Source: Vespula vulgaris (Eukaryota > Arthropoda > Insecta > Hymenoptera > Vespidae). Taken from it: a DNA stretch of 64,000 bases. Both the position numbers and the translations under genes were made by a program. Numbering within the stretch: the stretch's first letter is position 1; each line of letters starts with the position of its first letter. Under the pieces are notes generated by a model that saw only the letters and a program-made list of their open reading frames with translations, was not told where the DNA came from and made no database searches. Where the stretch lies: positions 109,501-173,500 of the forward strand of contig NC_066591.1 in NCBI RefSeq assembly GCF_905475345.1. Direction: 5' to 3'. Shown one piece after another: positions 1-12,465 of this stretch.

Positions 1-1518
1 ACACACGAACTACGTATATAACTTTTCTCCTTTCTATCGGACTTTCCTTTCTTTTCAAAGTCCATACAAAGTCAAGCTAGCTATTTAAGGCACTTTGCTA
101 TCTTTAAGACCAATTACCTATCCTACATTTTTTCATCATTCATTTTCCGAGTCTTACCACAATTCGAAAAACTTTGATCGACCGATAGACCGATCATTAG
201 AAACTGAAAAATTCATTTATTTGATTCTCGATTACAGAGATAATCGTCGAATATATATGCACATATACATGTTTTAAAGTTATTTAAAAATTAAAACTAA
301 TAACACTGCGAAAAGTTTTCTTTCTCTTTCAACTTTGAGTTGAAGAAATACCATATCGATGTATCGATATAAAACGATTTCGATATAAAACAACGTAACG
401 AGACGGCCAAAAACATCTGCAGTGTATCTCATAATCGTTACAACGTGCTTGTTCCACTAAAGTAATAACAATATAAATTAAATAATAAAAAAATAAATTT
501 ATTTAGAATACGTTCACGGTGGCGCGAAATCATTTTACTCGCGGTGCTTGCTATCTATGTCCTGTACCATTTACGTAGAATATAAATAACATTCTACCTT
601 CGATCACGTATGGTGCTTATCGTGCTCCTTATCACTTGTTTTGTTAAAAACGCGTTCAACGCTTCGCTATTTAACCGGATAGGTCTTCCCTTCCCGTTGA
701 TTATTTTATATTTCTAAGATAAATTATAGACCTACAATGCCATCTTACGATCGATCATCTAAAACCAATAAACAATCTCTCGGATAATTTTATCGGCAAG
801 CTCCTAACTAGTATCCTACTACAAAAGCGTTATGATGGAATTTCTTATTGAAAGATTATGATACGGGACGTACGGCAATAATAAATTATTTATTCTTCCA
901 AGAAATGTTAAAACGGAGTTTCGATGTATCGCTGAAACTACTGCATTACCAACCGGCGTTCTATTTTATCGGCCAACTTTTAAAGACGAATATATATAGC
1001 ATTTACCGACGATCGGTATTAACGTGACATCGAGTTTCGTCTCTCCAAAATTATCGGAATTTTAGGAATGATCATGGAACTCTTATCATAGAATATATTT
1101 TTAAAGAAATATATTTCATAATTACTTATCATATAAATAAGCTATTGTTTTAAGTAATAAAAAAGTATGGAAATATATCTTCTACTATGTTTTATCATTT
1201 AAGCATAAACATCGATAATAAAAATATTTGAGAAATAGCTCTACTATTATAGCAATATTATACAACAATTAAGTATAATAAATAATAATAACAATAATAA
1301 TAATAGCGATAAATGGACTTCAAACGTATAAACCGTGTATCTTCGGAATAGATAGATATCCGATCTTTAGACTAACCTAAGAATGTCGATAGCTTTGCTT
1401 CTCCTTAAAACATGTGGAAATAGAATTTTATTTATTTGGCAACTCGCATCGTTATATCATGTTTATAACCATTGAAAGGCAAGATATATAACCTCCGATA
1501 TTTGTATTTGTACATACT
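1..1518. other. Intergenic, AT-rich, no gene seen
   Basis: This is AT-rich DNA with short AT microsatellite-like runs (for example the aataataataac stretch near 1270-1305). I see no convincing coding exon on either strand. The right part presumably holds the 3' UTR and polyadenylation region of the minus-strand Alg-2 gene, whose stop codon is at 1519-1521. Confidence 0.6.
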
Positions 1519-2620
1519 TTAAATCTTCAAATTAAATACCATACCCAAAAATTGTTCGTAATGAATCGTGATAACGCCATCCAAATCTGTATCTAGTTGT
1601 CGAAAGGCTGCGGTTAACGTCTGTAAAAAGATTACAAACTCACAATGATCTTATTATTAAACTTATCTAAACCGACTTGATAACATTTCCTTTTAATAAT
1701 TTAGCTCTTACATGTAAAACGACGCAGCACTGTATAAAATCATCGAAATATATAGTACCTCTGCCTGCTCTGTCATATTTACGTATAAGATTATCTATCG
1801 TTTGTTCGGATAAACGGTATCCAAAGTGCGTTAGAGCAGTCTTTAATTCATTGCGATCAATGTTACCGCTGTTATCGCGATCAAACGATCTAAAGCAATT
1901 TTGCCAATCGGTGACATATTTCCAAAGAGCGCCAAATTCCTCGAAGCTGACTGTTCCTGTCTGATTTTTATCAAACATACCTGAAGAAGTAGGACTATTT
2001 TTGTCAATGTCAAACATACCTGTGTCAACAGAACAAATAAAAATCTGTAACGCTCTTACGACAAAGGATCATGCAAAAGATAATGTAAAACGAACGCAAC
2101 AAATTCTCAAATTACATTTTCTACTATGCTTGAGAAATGTACTTGTTTCAATATATACAGAATGTTCGTGTGCATGTGAATAGAAAGTAGAGAAAACTAC
2201 GTGTCACGAGCACATCTAAGAACGACTTGCATGATCGTTTGTAAATACGTGCGTGTGTATACCAAGCTCACCGATCATCAAACGGACGGTTTCCGGGTTA
2301 AAAGGAGTCCAGGTACCGTTCGAGAGTGCCTGTTGCAATTCATCGGCGGTAATTGAACCAGAACCATCCTTATCCACCCTGTAAATTAAGTTGTCTATTA
2401 CATCGAAAGACACGTCAAATCTTATCTGATCGAGCATCACAATCAAACAAATTTCCAACCTATAACAACGAACTTGAGTCTAATCGTTAATTATTTCTTA
2501 AAGTATTTACTTATCGACTATGACATTTTCCTTGCTTAACAATACGTAACAAGTTTATAACTACCTATTAAACACATCCCACAAAAACTCTCTACTGGGC
2601 ATCGGCGATATGAAAGACAT
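1519..2620 (-). CDS. Alg-2: Alg-2 / PDCD6, penta-EF-hand calcium sensor
   Basis: Four coding exons on the minus strand: 2565-2620, 2272-2378, 1712-1980 and 1519-1620. They join in phase to give 177 residues. The start ATG at 2620 opens a short N-terminus leading into EFLWDVFNRVDKDGSG, the hallmark start of EF-hand 1. Further loops are visible: DKNQTGTVSFEE (EF2), DRDNSGNIDRNE (EF3), DRAGRGTIYFDD (EF4, degenerate) and DTDLDGVITIHYE (EF5). The motif LSNGTWTPFNPETVRLMI and WKYVTDWQ are typical of PDCD6. The human protein is 191 residues, the difference lying in the Gly/Pro-rich N-terminus. By family knowledge it is a Ca2+-dependent adaptor linking ALIX, ESCRT and COPII (Sec31) proteins in the cytosol. 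An alternative acceptor at 2019/2020 would add 13 residues to exon 3 (see findings). Confidence 0.93.
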
Positions 2621-3456
2621 TTCTAACGTATAGTTTACGATCACGCGAATTTATAATAATAATAATAAGTAATAATAATTAATAATCTTTGATAGATTTT
2701 AAACGACGAGAAGAATTTCAGTATTGTCAACAATTGTCCTACACTCTTCTAGTATCCTACTAGAATATAAAAACAAATGAAATTCAACGAAATCGTTTGT
2801 CTACGTCGTATCCGTACGAAACTCCTCGAAAGTAGCATTAACAACGCTACGCCAAGTTTTTAGTTCCACGCCTCTCTCGTTCCACGTCATTCTTTTGACC
2901 GATTACTTACTCATCGTGCATAACAATTATCCAATCGGGAGTATTCCACAAAAGTAAGTCTCTTGTGATTGGACGGATCCCACTTCGATTATTTTCCGAT
3001 ATATCTCTATGAAAAAAAATATGTAAATAAGCACACGTACATACTCCATTCTCAAACTCATTTAGAACCCACTATTATCTACTTATTTACTTTTAATTTC
3101 TATTCAAGAATGTACGTGATGGCTACTTAACCTCAACTTACTTTTATAACATCAAGCGGACAGTTCGTCGCAAATTCTTTACGAGGTTATCGTAACATAC
3201 GTTCGATATAACGGAATAAACTAGAACGAATCCTTTAAACAATTCAATATACAAAAGTTCATCGATTATGGCATCGTCGTTAGGAAGGTTCACACTCTTT
3301 ATGCGTATAAATAATAAATTTTACAATTATTTATTAGTACACTCTCTTAAAAAATCGCAATGAATTCGGTTTCACGTTACAGACTATTGAAAATGCACAA
3401 TACATCATCTCAAGCATTCCTTCTGTTGTCTTTAAAATTGTTTCGTGTGTTTTCAG
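2621..3456. other. Intergenic between Alg-2 and ALG5
   Basis: This holds the probable Alg-2 promoter and 5' UTR just right of 2620 and the ALG5 3' UTR just left of 3457; both genes run on the minus strand. No further coding exon is recognised. The sequence is AT-rich with a short aataata run near 2650-2690. Confidence 0.55.
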
Positions 3457-4873
3457 TTAATTCTGCTTAATATTGTCAATTTTCCATGCTCCGATTTTAT
3501 ACCTAAGCCAAATTAGAACTAGATCTTTGCCCATTTGTAGCCAACTCCAAAATGGCACTATTTTCGATCCTTCTATTTCTGTCCAATTTACTGCAATTTC
3601 GGTCACAGGAATATTAAAATATTTTGCGATATAAAGCATCTCAACGTCGAATGCCCAACGTTCGACGTGTAAAGTCCGAAATATGCTTCTTGCAGACTCT
3701 CTTGTTAGTAATTTGAAACCGCATTGCGTATCTCTTATACCTCGTACACACAAGAACCAAACTAAAAAATGAAATGCGTGCATCAGAAGTAGTCGAAAAA
3801 AAGAGCGTTTGGCGGTTTCTTCCTTTTCTAAATGAGCTCTCGATCCACAAATTACGGCATGCGACAATGCTACCTCTTCTGGCTTAGACAAATAATCAAC
3901 TGTAAGTTAGATCAAACATAATACATAAAGTTTTAATCTTGCAGTTAATGATAAATTAGCAACTTGATCGATTTGGATTAATTTCTAAATGCGTCCAACT
4001 TACATCCTAATGTGTTTCTTAAACTGTCGTTTAATTTTTCTAGATCCGCAAATCTAGTGGCGCCATCGGCATCTGCAAACAACAACGCGCTACCTCTCGA
4101 GCTCAGCATACCCTTCAAATAAAATGATATTTTTGCGATACAAGTAATACAAGCTTATTCTGTGCTCGCTAAAAGGAACTACTTTATACTGACCAGCCTA
4201 ACGGCACCACCCTTACCCCTATTTTTAACAAGAGCCAATACTCTGACAGTATCGTATTTGGAAGCATAACGTTCGGCAACTTCTACAGTTCGGTCTGTAC
4301 TTCCGTCGCTAACTACAATTACCTCGTAACTATGACCAGATTTTTTTAATCGTTCCAGATATTCTAAACATTCGTCTAACATCGGCGGTACTAAAACAAT
4401 ATAATAATATGCCAATTACATCATATTCTCTCTTTTCGACTATTATCGCTTTTAACGTAAACAAGTATGTCGGCCAACAACATTTATTCTATTCCTCGTT
4501 ATTAGAAATATTATAATCTTTACGTCTTTCCTCCTCGTTGTAAGCAGGTACGATAACACTTAGATTTATGCTCCAATTATTGTATAACGAAGGAAACTCT
4601 TGATATTCCTTCCTTCTGTGATCGAAGAAGACCTTTTCTTTTTCATCCCGCCATAATTTTGGGTACGGTTGCGTTGTAATATACAATATTATACAAAACT
4701 ATAACATATACGATACGATGAAACTTAAATAATTCAGTATGTTTACGGTTTGTGTAATTTCACAAATAATTTCTACTACGAAAAACGAGACTTATAACCT
4801 CTAAACGTACCACGATGATAATAAGTGCAGCTATTAATAAAATATATAAAAATAAGTTCTCGATTAATCCCAT
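3457..4873 (-). CDS. ALG5: ALG5, dolichyl-phosphate beta-glucosyltransferase
   Basis: Five exons on the minus strand: 4811-4873, 4524-4698, 4194-4390, 4004-4112 and 3457-3899. All phases agree, giving 328 residues (human ALG5 is 324). The protein makes dolichyl-phosphate-glucose from UDP-glucose on the cytosolic face of the ER, for N-glycan precursor assembly. It starts with an N-terminal membrane anchor (MGLIENLFLYILLIAALIII). GT2-family motifs follow: SVIVPAYNEE, the VSDGSTDRT loop, VKNRGKGGAVR, and the metal/nucleotide-binding ADADGAT in exon 4. The C-terminal part carries GIRDTQCGFKLLTRE, HVERWAFDVEMLYIA and NWTEIEGSK, all highly conserved in ALG5. The Drosophila orthologue is wollknaeuel. 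No disruption is seen, so it is likely fully functional. Confidence 0.95.
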
Positions 4874-6293
4874 AGCAGCATCGAGGAATGACTAAAATCT
4901 ATGATATATTACCATAAATACAGAAAATAATAATTTCGATTTAAAGTCTGTCTCTAAAGTATCACTACGAAGTATCAAATGTAGAAAGCTAGATAAGAGA
5001 ATACCGATGATCGGGTGGCATACAGGTCCTTTTTGTAACGGCATCTGGACGACACGGTACGAGCGAATCACGTACTGACTTGGCTACGGTGATTGCCATG
5101 CTAACCAATAGCCGAACTGCGACGTTGGCTAAATAAATATAACCTATCTTAAGCAGCTGTTAGATATTATTTTCGAAATTTGTAAAAATATAATAAAAAT
5201 ATTTTGTTCGTTCTTACAAACACACGATATAAATAACATCGAAAGTAATATCAATTACCCGGGTCCCATCGCGCGGAGATTGTTACTTCTGGAGACCCAA
5301 GTTTAAATTGATACACATATCTGTTAAATTTTTCTTACTTAGTCGGAATCAAGGACGTTAACTCATTGATATTCGACAGAAGACTGATTCGATAATTGTC
5401 AAAGTCGGTCGCACGATCATTCTTCTTTGCGTCCTTCGAGCATCGATCTGAAATTTAGTGTGTTTACATAGGGCAACAACATTCGATGTTTACTGTTCCA
5501 TCGCTCAATGCTCTTCGTCGATCTATCCGCAATTGAGAAAGAAAAGCGTGCGGTAACAGCGTGAGAACTTATACGACTTCGTTTATCGAAACGTCGATTT
5601 AAAAAAAATCACTTTATGATCAAGATGTTTTATTAATCTTTTATAATATTTTTTTTAACCGATTACAAAAAAAAAACTTAATCGTTATAACATTGTCGCT
5701 ATTTGATTATTACTAGGAAAATAAAAATCGCGTTATAGATCGGAAATAAAATTTTTTCCGTAGTCGGGTTTCGAACCTGAACTACGATAATAATACAGAT
5801 TGTCGCCGGATCCGTAATCGCGTATTTACACCGTTGACGTTAGAACGTAGAATAAAATCAGAGTAACGTGAAGAGAAACTGAGTCAAGAAACCCCCACCA
5901 CGCGAATGAATGTGCGTACATAAATAAAGTATATTATACAATATATGGTTACATATATGGTCGTACAGTCTGATGCGCTGGGTGCGTTCTCAGAGAAATG
6001 TTGAGCGTGGTAGTTCGTCACGATTTTCAAAGATATATCGAAGAAAATTAAAGTGTGAAATTAATTAATTACTGACTGTGGACATTGATCTTGTCAATAT
6101 TTTTATAGATACAGTGTGGATACAGTGCGAAAAGGCTTAATATATATATGTAAATATGTGTGTCAGTTCGAAGAAAACATGATTATATATAGTATATGAG
6201 ACGGTTAAGAGTTTGTGACACAACTGGAGGCTGCCACTCCCGAACGATATTATTTATAGAATTTCTTTGCTTTTTATCAATAAAGAGAATAAA
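4874..6293. other. Divergent intergenic region between ALG5 and ILK
   Basis: ALG5 is read leftward from 4873 and ILK rightward from 6294, so this 1.4 kb should hold both promoters and 5' UTRs. Non-coding ILK leader is likely in the last few hundred bases. I see no additional ORF with family similarity. A ggtttcgaacc motif near 5767-5777 resembles a Pol III B box but lies in no cloverleaf. Confidence 0.5.
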
Positions 6294-6516
6294 ATGGAAG
6301 ATATATTCCAATGGTGTCGCGAAGGAAATGCTATGCAAGTTCGCGTTTGGTTGGACGACACCGAACATGACATGAATCAAGGGTAAATATCTATTTCCAT
6401 TTTTGGAGAAATCTTCGCCACTATCGCGAGTGCTGTGGTTTCCATATATAGTTTTGAGTTTTTATCGCTAATTTTCCTGCTTTAACTTTTATTAGTAGCG
6501 TTTTTAGTGCTATTCG

Positions 6517-6556
<40 letters not shown>

Positions 6557-8339
6557 TGATTTCCAATAGTTCGCCAAATGAGATACAAATTATACATGTA
6601 TATGGATATATATTATTCGCAATAATAACTGTATTAGATCATTTATTATATCGATAATAATTCATTACCACTACCATTACCATAAATATGATTCATCGTT
6701 CTATGTATAGCGATGACCACGGATTTAGCCCGCTCCATTGGTGCTGTAAAGAAGGCCATCTCAAATTGGCAGAGCTGCTAGTTAGTAGAGGAGCGCGCAT
6801 CAATGCTACTAATAGAGGAGACGACACGCCGCTTCATCTTGCCTCTGCGCATGGACATAAGGAAATCGCTCAGTTGGTAAAATAGATAGATTATAAAATA
6901 AAAAATCTTGAGAGGTGAAATAGTTGCGGAGGCAATAAGACGTTCCTTTTAACAGTTATTGCGAAATAAAGCAGATGTAAACGTTACCAATGAACATGGA
7001 AATACCGCTCTTCATTATGCCTGCTTTTGGGGGGACCAAGCTGTCGCGGAAGAGTTAGTAGCTGCCGGTGCCTTAGTATCGATAGCCAATAAAGATGGCG
7101 ATACTCCTCTTGATAAAGCTAGAGGACATTTGGCAAAAAGATTACACGGTAAGCCGTATGGATTTGTCGTATTGAATGTACTCTTATTAAATTTCTATTT
7201 AAACTTTCCATTAGACATGGCAGTGGAGCATGGACAAGATCTAAAAAAAATTCAATTCAAGGATCAAAGTTGGCTGGGATTAAAAACTAGGAGTAGTAAG
7301 ATGACGATGATTATTATTACTTTTTAAAAGGACCGACAGAAAATTTTACTTCGAACGCTCGTATTACTCGTAGGAGATGCCACTCTATCCAGACACAAAG
7401 GTATCAACATGGCGGATCTTGCCTTGCATACTCATTTGGCGAGTACTCCAAGCGGAGAAACTTGGAGAGGACGTTGGCAAAATAACGATATCGTAGCAAA
7501 AATTTTAAACGTACGCGAGTGTACAGCACGTATATCGAGGGATTTCAACGAAGAGTTTCCTAAACTCCGAATATTTTCTCATCCGAACGTTCTTCCTGTT
7601 CTTGGATGCGTGAATCAACCACCGCAATTAGCGACGGTTTCGCAGTACATGGCTAGAGGAAGTTTGCACAGACTTTTACATGGAGGAACTGGCGTCGTCG
7701 TTGACACGGCGCGTGCGCTTAGATTGGCTCTCGACGTAGCAAGAGCCATGGCCTTTCTTCATGGATTAGAGAGACAAAATAGATGCAGGTTTCAGCTTAA
7801 CAGCAAACATATTATGGTAAATAATAAATGTGCTATTGCGCCATTTACACTATTGTTTAAATCTGCAAGCTTTTTCCAGATCGATGAAGATTTAACTGCT
7901 CGAGTAAATATGGCAGATTCGAAATTCTCTTTCCAAGAGGTTGGACGTATATATGAACCAGCGTGGATGTCTCCGGAGGCTCTTAGCAAAAGATCCTCCG
8001 ATATAAATTTGGAAGCTAGCGATATGTGGAGCTTTGCCGTTCTTTTGTGGGAACTTGCTACGAGAGAAGTGCCCTTTGCCGATCTCTCACCCATGGAATG
8101 TGGGATGAAGGTAAATAGGGTCGACTTATGTATACATACGTATAAACTGTATCGTTAACGTGTACCTGTGATCGACGTAATATTTGTTGCAGATAGCGTT
8201 GGAAGAACTGCGTGTTAGCATACCTCCGGGAATCTCTCCGCATCTTGCCAAATTAATCAGAATTTGCATGAACGAAGATCCAGGAAAACGTCCCTCGTTC
8301 GACATGGTCGTACCCATTCTTGATAAAATGAAACGTTAA
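6294..8339 (+). CDS. ILK: Integrin-linked kinase (pseudokinase)
   Basis: Seven exons: 6294-6382, 6711-6876, 6956-7148, 7215-7295, 7374-7816, 7880-8110 and 8193-8339. These are in phase and encode 449 residues (human ILK is 452). The start MEDIFQWCREGNAMQVRVWL matches ILK N-termini. Ankyrin repeats occupy about residues 1-170 (DDHGFSPLHWCC, NRGDDTPLHLAS, NEHGNTALHYACFWGD). A short linker then leads into the kinase-like domain from about residue 190 to the end. GRWQNNDIVAKIL keeps the ATP-contacting lysine. The HRD-type catalytic loop is absent and the DFG position reads MADSKFS, as in all ILKs. The domain ends in conserved WSFAVLLWELATREVPFADLSPMECGMK. By family knowledge ILK acts as a scaffold with PINCH and parvin, coupling integrin beta tails to actin at muscle attachment sites. 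Confidence 0.96.
6521..6554. repeat. (AC)n microsatellite in ILK intron 1
   Basis: An uninterrupted AC dinucleotide tract of about 34 bases within the first ILK intron. It is probably length-polymorphic. No function is inferred. Confidence 0.95.
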
Positions 8340-9412
8340 CAATGCAGCAAATTAAATCTTCGAGAAATATAATGCTATCGTTAAACCATTCCGGATAAAA
8401 GCCTATGGAATTAAAACATTAAAGAGTTTCACTCGCTATTTTTAAAATACTTTTGTAGTTTGAAACGATGTTGTTTCGAATCGTTACAACGATATAACAT
8501 ATTTTATATTATTTTATAGAAATTAAAACACTACACGTGCCTCGAAAATGTAAGCTGTCTAAGTATCTTTTGTATAGTCGTATTGTTATTAAATGTATAA
8601 TATGATATACACGTAATTAATATCTTTATAACGTTGAGAAGATTACAAGTCGATATTTTAATACTTTTACTAACGTCGATGATATTTTTCTAAAAAAATA
8701 TTATATCCGATTCAAGTTGATAATCGTGGGATAATTCTTTGCCCTATACATTAAACGATTAAGCAACGATTAAAAACTTTTGCATGCTCTATTGGTAAAT
8801 ATTTATTTACCTTGCCTTTGTAACTGTAATGGATAATAAATTACATACGTCTTTTTACACGGTTGACGCGTACCGTGCGAAAAAAGATTGCGTAAAAATT
8901 GAAAGAAAAAAAAAGAAAAAAGAAAAAAGTATAAAACTATTGTGGTAAACTAAGGCAGACTATACGAAAAGCAATGTAAAATATATAAATGCATTTACTA
9001 AAAATATTTCATTTAATAAGCACAGAAAATGAAAATTAATCCTCCGTTGTACGATGTATTTAAAAAAAGAAAGATTTGACATATTCAATCTAGGTATGAT
9101 TTCCTTGACGTTCTCCGCAAACTAATTAGTGCGTGCTTTATAATCGTATGTGAAAAGATAACCAAAAAAAAAATAATACATGTGCAAATGATGTACAAAG
9201 ATATTTAAATATGATCATTTGGGAAATATGTTATTTTTTGGGTCATAAATTACATAATGGTTCTATTTAGAGGCGTTGTTATCAGATAAGATATCTTTCA
9301 ATAAACAGCTATACATATGCTTACATACATAAAAAATTATTTACAGTCCTCTGTAATATCAGTTAGATTGAATCGGGTTCGTTTGACGGGCGTAGTAGCA
9401 CGATTGAGAAAC
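8340..9412. other. ILK 3' region and esterase upstream region
   Basis: AT-rich sequence following the ILK stop codon, probably its 3' UTR at first, then the 5' flank of the carboxylesterase. An in-frame upstream ATG at 9317 could extend the esterase by 32 residues. I see nothing else coding. Confidence 0.5.
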
Positions 9413-12037
9413 ATGTCGGTCGTAGTAAACGTAAAGCAGGGTAAATTGGAAGGTTCTTTGTGCGAAAGCGTGTTAGGAACATCTTACTTTAGTTTCAAAG
9501 GAATACCTTTTGCCGCACCTCCCCTTGGTCCGTTAAGATTTAAGGTATTTAACGAACGAAACGAGAACATTTTTCTTTCTATGCAATCTACTATACCAAC
9601 GTGATCTACTCGCGAACCATTTTCGTGAGTCATTCTGAATCTAAGATCTTATTAATCGACGATAACGTTCGTGGGCGTTTTAAAACGAATAACGGATGAT
9701 ATAAGATGGTGTGCGCTAATCTAACGTATCGTAAAAGAAAATTAATCGTCTTGAATTACGTCTTTTTTTTTTTTCGATATTCTTTAACATCAATGATGCG
9801 AATGACGTGTCAAAAGTTATACCACGCCTTTTCGACAGCACCGTTCACACTTGCAATGTTTCCATTGCGAATATAATTTCATTTTTGATGGGTTTAAGGA
9901 TCCCGAACCTCCGGCTTCGTGGACCGGACTGAGAGATGCTCGAAATATCAAGGTGAATTGTTGCGTGCAGCCGGACGAACTGTCGCGAACCGATATCATC
10001 GGTAGCGAGGATTCACTTTATCTTAATGTTTATACGAGTTCGTTGACGGGGAGTAAAGCTGTTATGGTTTATATTCATGGTGGTGGATTTACTTCCGGTT
10101 CTGGCACCGAACAAATCGTTAGACCGGATTACTTTATGAACAAGGACATTGTTCTCGTTACTACAAATTATAGACTAGGGGTTTTAGGTGAGGCACATTC
10201 TTACAAATATCTTTCTATATTTTATCAAAAAACAATCGGAATGGAGAGAAGTTTTGAACGATAAATGTGTAAGATCTCGTGTGTCATTTTCGAAAGGATT
10301 TTTAAATTTGGACGACGAGGTCGCCTCTGGTAATCAAGGCTTAAAGGACCAAGTGGCAGCATTAAAGTGGGTTCAGGAAAACATTTCGAATTTCGGAGGA
10401 AATGCCAAAAATGTAACGATATTTGGAGTTAGCGCCGGTGGGACGTCCATTCATTATTTAACATTGTCGCCTATGGCGAAAGGTACAAAAGGTTCAATTT
10501 AATGATAATAACAAAAACGAATATAAATATGGATATAGATAGAGTATACGAAGGGTAATGATTGTCAACGAATAATTTGCATCTTTAAAGGAAACTGTTC
10601 TTTAGCCGATGACACGTTAACGCACTCAATTGCAGGTCTTTTTCACAAGGCGATATATCAAAGCGGAACGGCAACGTGTCCTTGGGCCATAGGACTGAGT
10701 AAGCCAGAAAATTGCATTAAACTTGCATCGATCCTTGGCTTCGAGGATTCGAAGGATCCTAAAGAAATCGTTGAATTTCTCCGAACGGTTCCAGCTTCGC
10801 AACTTATAGAGGCACAGTTCAAAATTCTTACACCCTCGGTACGTTTTAACCATGCCGTTCCTTGGGTTTGTGTACTTACTTAGAGTCACTCAAATTTAAC
10901 AAAAATCATCTTTCCAGGAAACGTCTGTCGAAAATTTGCCGGTTGGGCCAGTCGTGGATGTCAAATCGAAAAATCCATTTTTACCTCGTCCGATAAAGGA
11001 ATGCTTAAAAGACGACGCTGATATACCGATTATGCTTGGTTATACGAGTAATGAATTTATAATGTTTTTGAAAAGTAAGAAAATCTCCAAATTCTCACCT
11101 AACTTTTTTTATCCATATTCTTTTTTACGTCGTGTTACGATTCAATGTGACGAAATCTATTCACCAAAATCTTTCTCAATTCTTCCGATTTTTAGATACC
11201 AGCGAAGAAGACTTGAAAACAATGGACAAAACGCTGAAGAGTCATATCGCAAAATTAGCTATTTCAAAGGAGCCCGAAAAAATTGATCGATTGCTGAAAG
11301 ACGTGAAAAATTATTACTTCGACAAAGACGAACCGTTAAGCAAGGAAAATATTCCGTCTTTGATAAGTCTTTTGAGCGATATATATTTTTGTTGTCCGAT
11401 CAATACGATAGCCGACGATCGAAGAAAGAGAGAGTGTGCACCAACTTATTTATATAAATTTTCCTATGTCGGCAATGAAGTCACCATTACTCATTTGTTA
11501 AAAACGATTCAAGCCAAGTCGGATAACTCGGATTACTATCCAAAGGGTACATTCTACTTAATTCAATATATAACATATCTTTTCTCTTTTTCTACGTAGA
11601 AAGACGAAATTGCTAATACGGTATTGCATAAGTATTCAAACAATACAGAAATATTCTATGTTTAGGAGCTTCTCATGCCGACGAACAATCTTATCTCTTT
11701 TATTTGCCGTTATGCAAAGCTACAAATCGTTTACCTCCGGCTGTAGGAACAAAAGATAGGGCTATGATCGAGCGACTTACATACTTGTGGAGCAATTTTG
11801 CAAAAACTGGGTAAGATTTCTCCGTTCATAATTCTTTTAGCCGCTGTGTGTTATCTCGGATATGTACCATTTGATATCATTTTTTTCAGCTGTCCAACGT
11901 CGTCATTGAACGAATATGTCGATAATACCTGGATACCTGTAAGCAAGGATAGTTTTACTTACTTAGATATAAACAATCGTCTTATGAATTGTCCATTGAA
12001 AGATGATTTAGCAGAAATGTATCAAAAAAATGCTTGA
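9413..12037 (+). CDS. Carboxylesterase, cytosolic alpha-esterase type
   Basis: Eight exons in phase: 9413-9544, 9899-10187, 10297-10482, 10636-10838, 10918-11074, 11196-11546, 11666-11810 and 11890-12037. They encode 536 residues, typical for insect carboxyl/cholinesterase-family enzymes. The oxyanion-hole motif HGGGF is at about residue 120. The nucleophile elbow GVSAGG is in exon 3, the acidic residue in SNEF (exon 5), and the catalytic His in GASHADE (exon 7). The triad therefore looks complete and the enzyme should hydrolyse ester substrates. I chose the ATG at 9413 because MSVVVNVKQGKLEGSL matches the usual start of cytosolic alpha-esterases and shows no signal peptide. The upstream ATG at 9317 is possible but less likely. 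Substrate cannot be assigned; names such as esterase FE4-like or E4-like are only family labels. Confidence 0.9.
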
Positions 12038-12244
12038 AAAGCGAAAAATAATTTAACGATATGAGTACGTATTTCGAACTATACCTTTTCGTCAACGTGT
12101 CTTTCTCATAAGGTGACTCGATTTTTTCCCAAGCCTTACTTTACATTTTACCATTTATGTAATAATAAATATCATTTTATCGTCCGATCGTTGTAAAATT
12201 ATAATATATTTAATTACCTCTAATTCTCTTAATACAAGAGGACA

Positions 12245-12317
<73 letters not shown>

Positions 12318-12465
12318 TATATATATCTCCGATTATAACAATACTTGAATAAATTTTATTTCTCACTAAAAGTAAGTATCTACATGAACATTATAGACAC
12401 GATCAACAACAAGACACGATAGCTTTTCCATTATTCGGTCTTATCGAAGAAACTTGACTAATACC
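12038..12465. other. Esterase 3' flank with TA/TG-rich repeats
   Basis: Non-coding AT-rich sequence after the esterase stop codon. It contains a long alternating (TA)n/(TATG)n tract at about 12246-12328. No gene is seen. Confidence 0.6.
12246..12328. repeat. (TA)n/(TATG)n compound microsatellite
   Basis: An alternating TA tract grading into tandem GTAT units, about 80 bases. It is likely polymorphic, with no inferred function. Confidence 0.9.

Noticed and set aside
95..277. Short plus-strand ORF near the left edge
   Set aside because: Sixty codons in AT-rich DNA with no similarity, codon bias or splice context; expected by chance.
5755..5825. Possible tRNA gene on the minus strand (B-box-like GGTTCGAAACC)
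   Set aside because: No acceptor-stem pairing or D-arm could be found at the required distance, so only an isolated T-loop-like sequence is present.
7344..7373. Earlier acceptor for ILK exon 5 (near 7331 or 7341)
   Set aside because: Both lead either to a stop at TAG or to a wrong frame. The acceptor ending at 7373 restores the conserved TLSRHKGIN reading with correct phase.
9317..9412. Upstream ATG of the esterase as the real start
   Set aside because: The added 32 residues are basic, with no signal peptide and no similarity to esterase N-termini. The ATG at 9413 gives the expected cytosolic esterase start.
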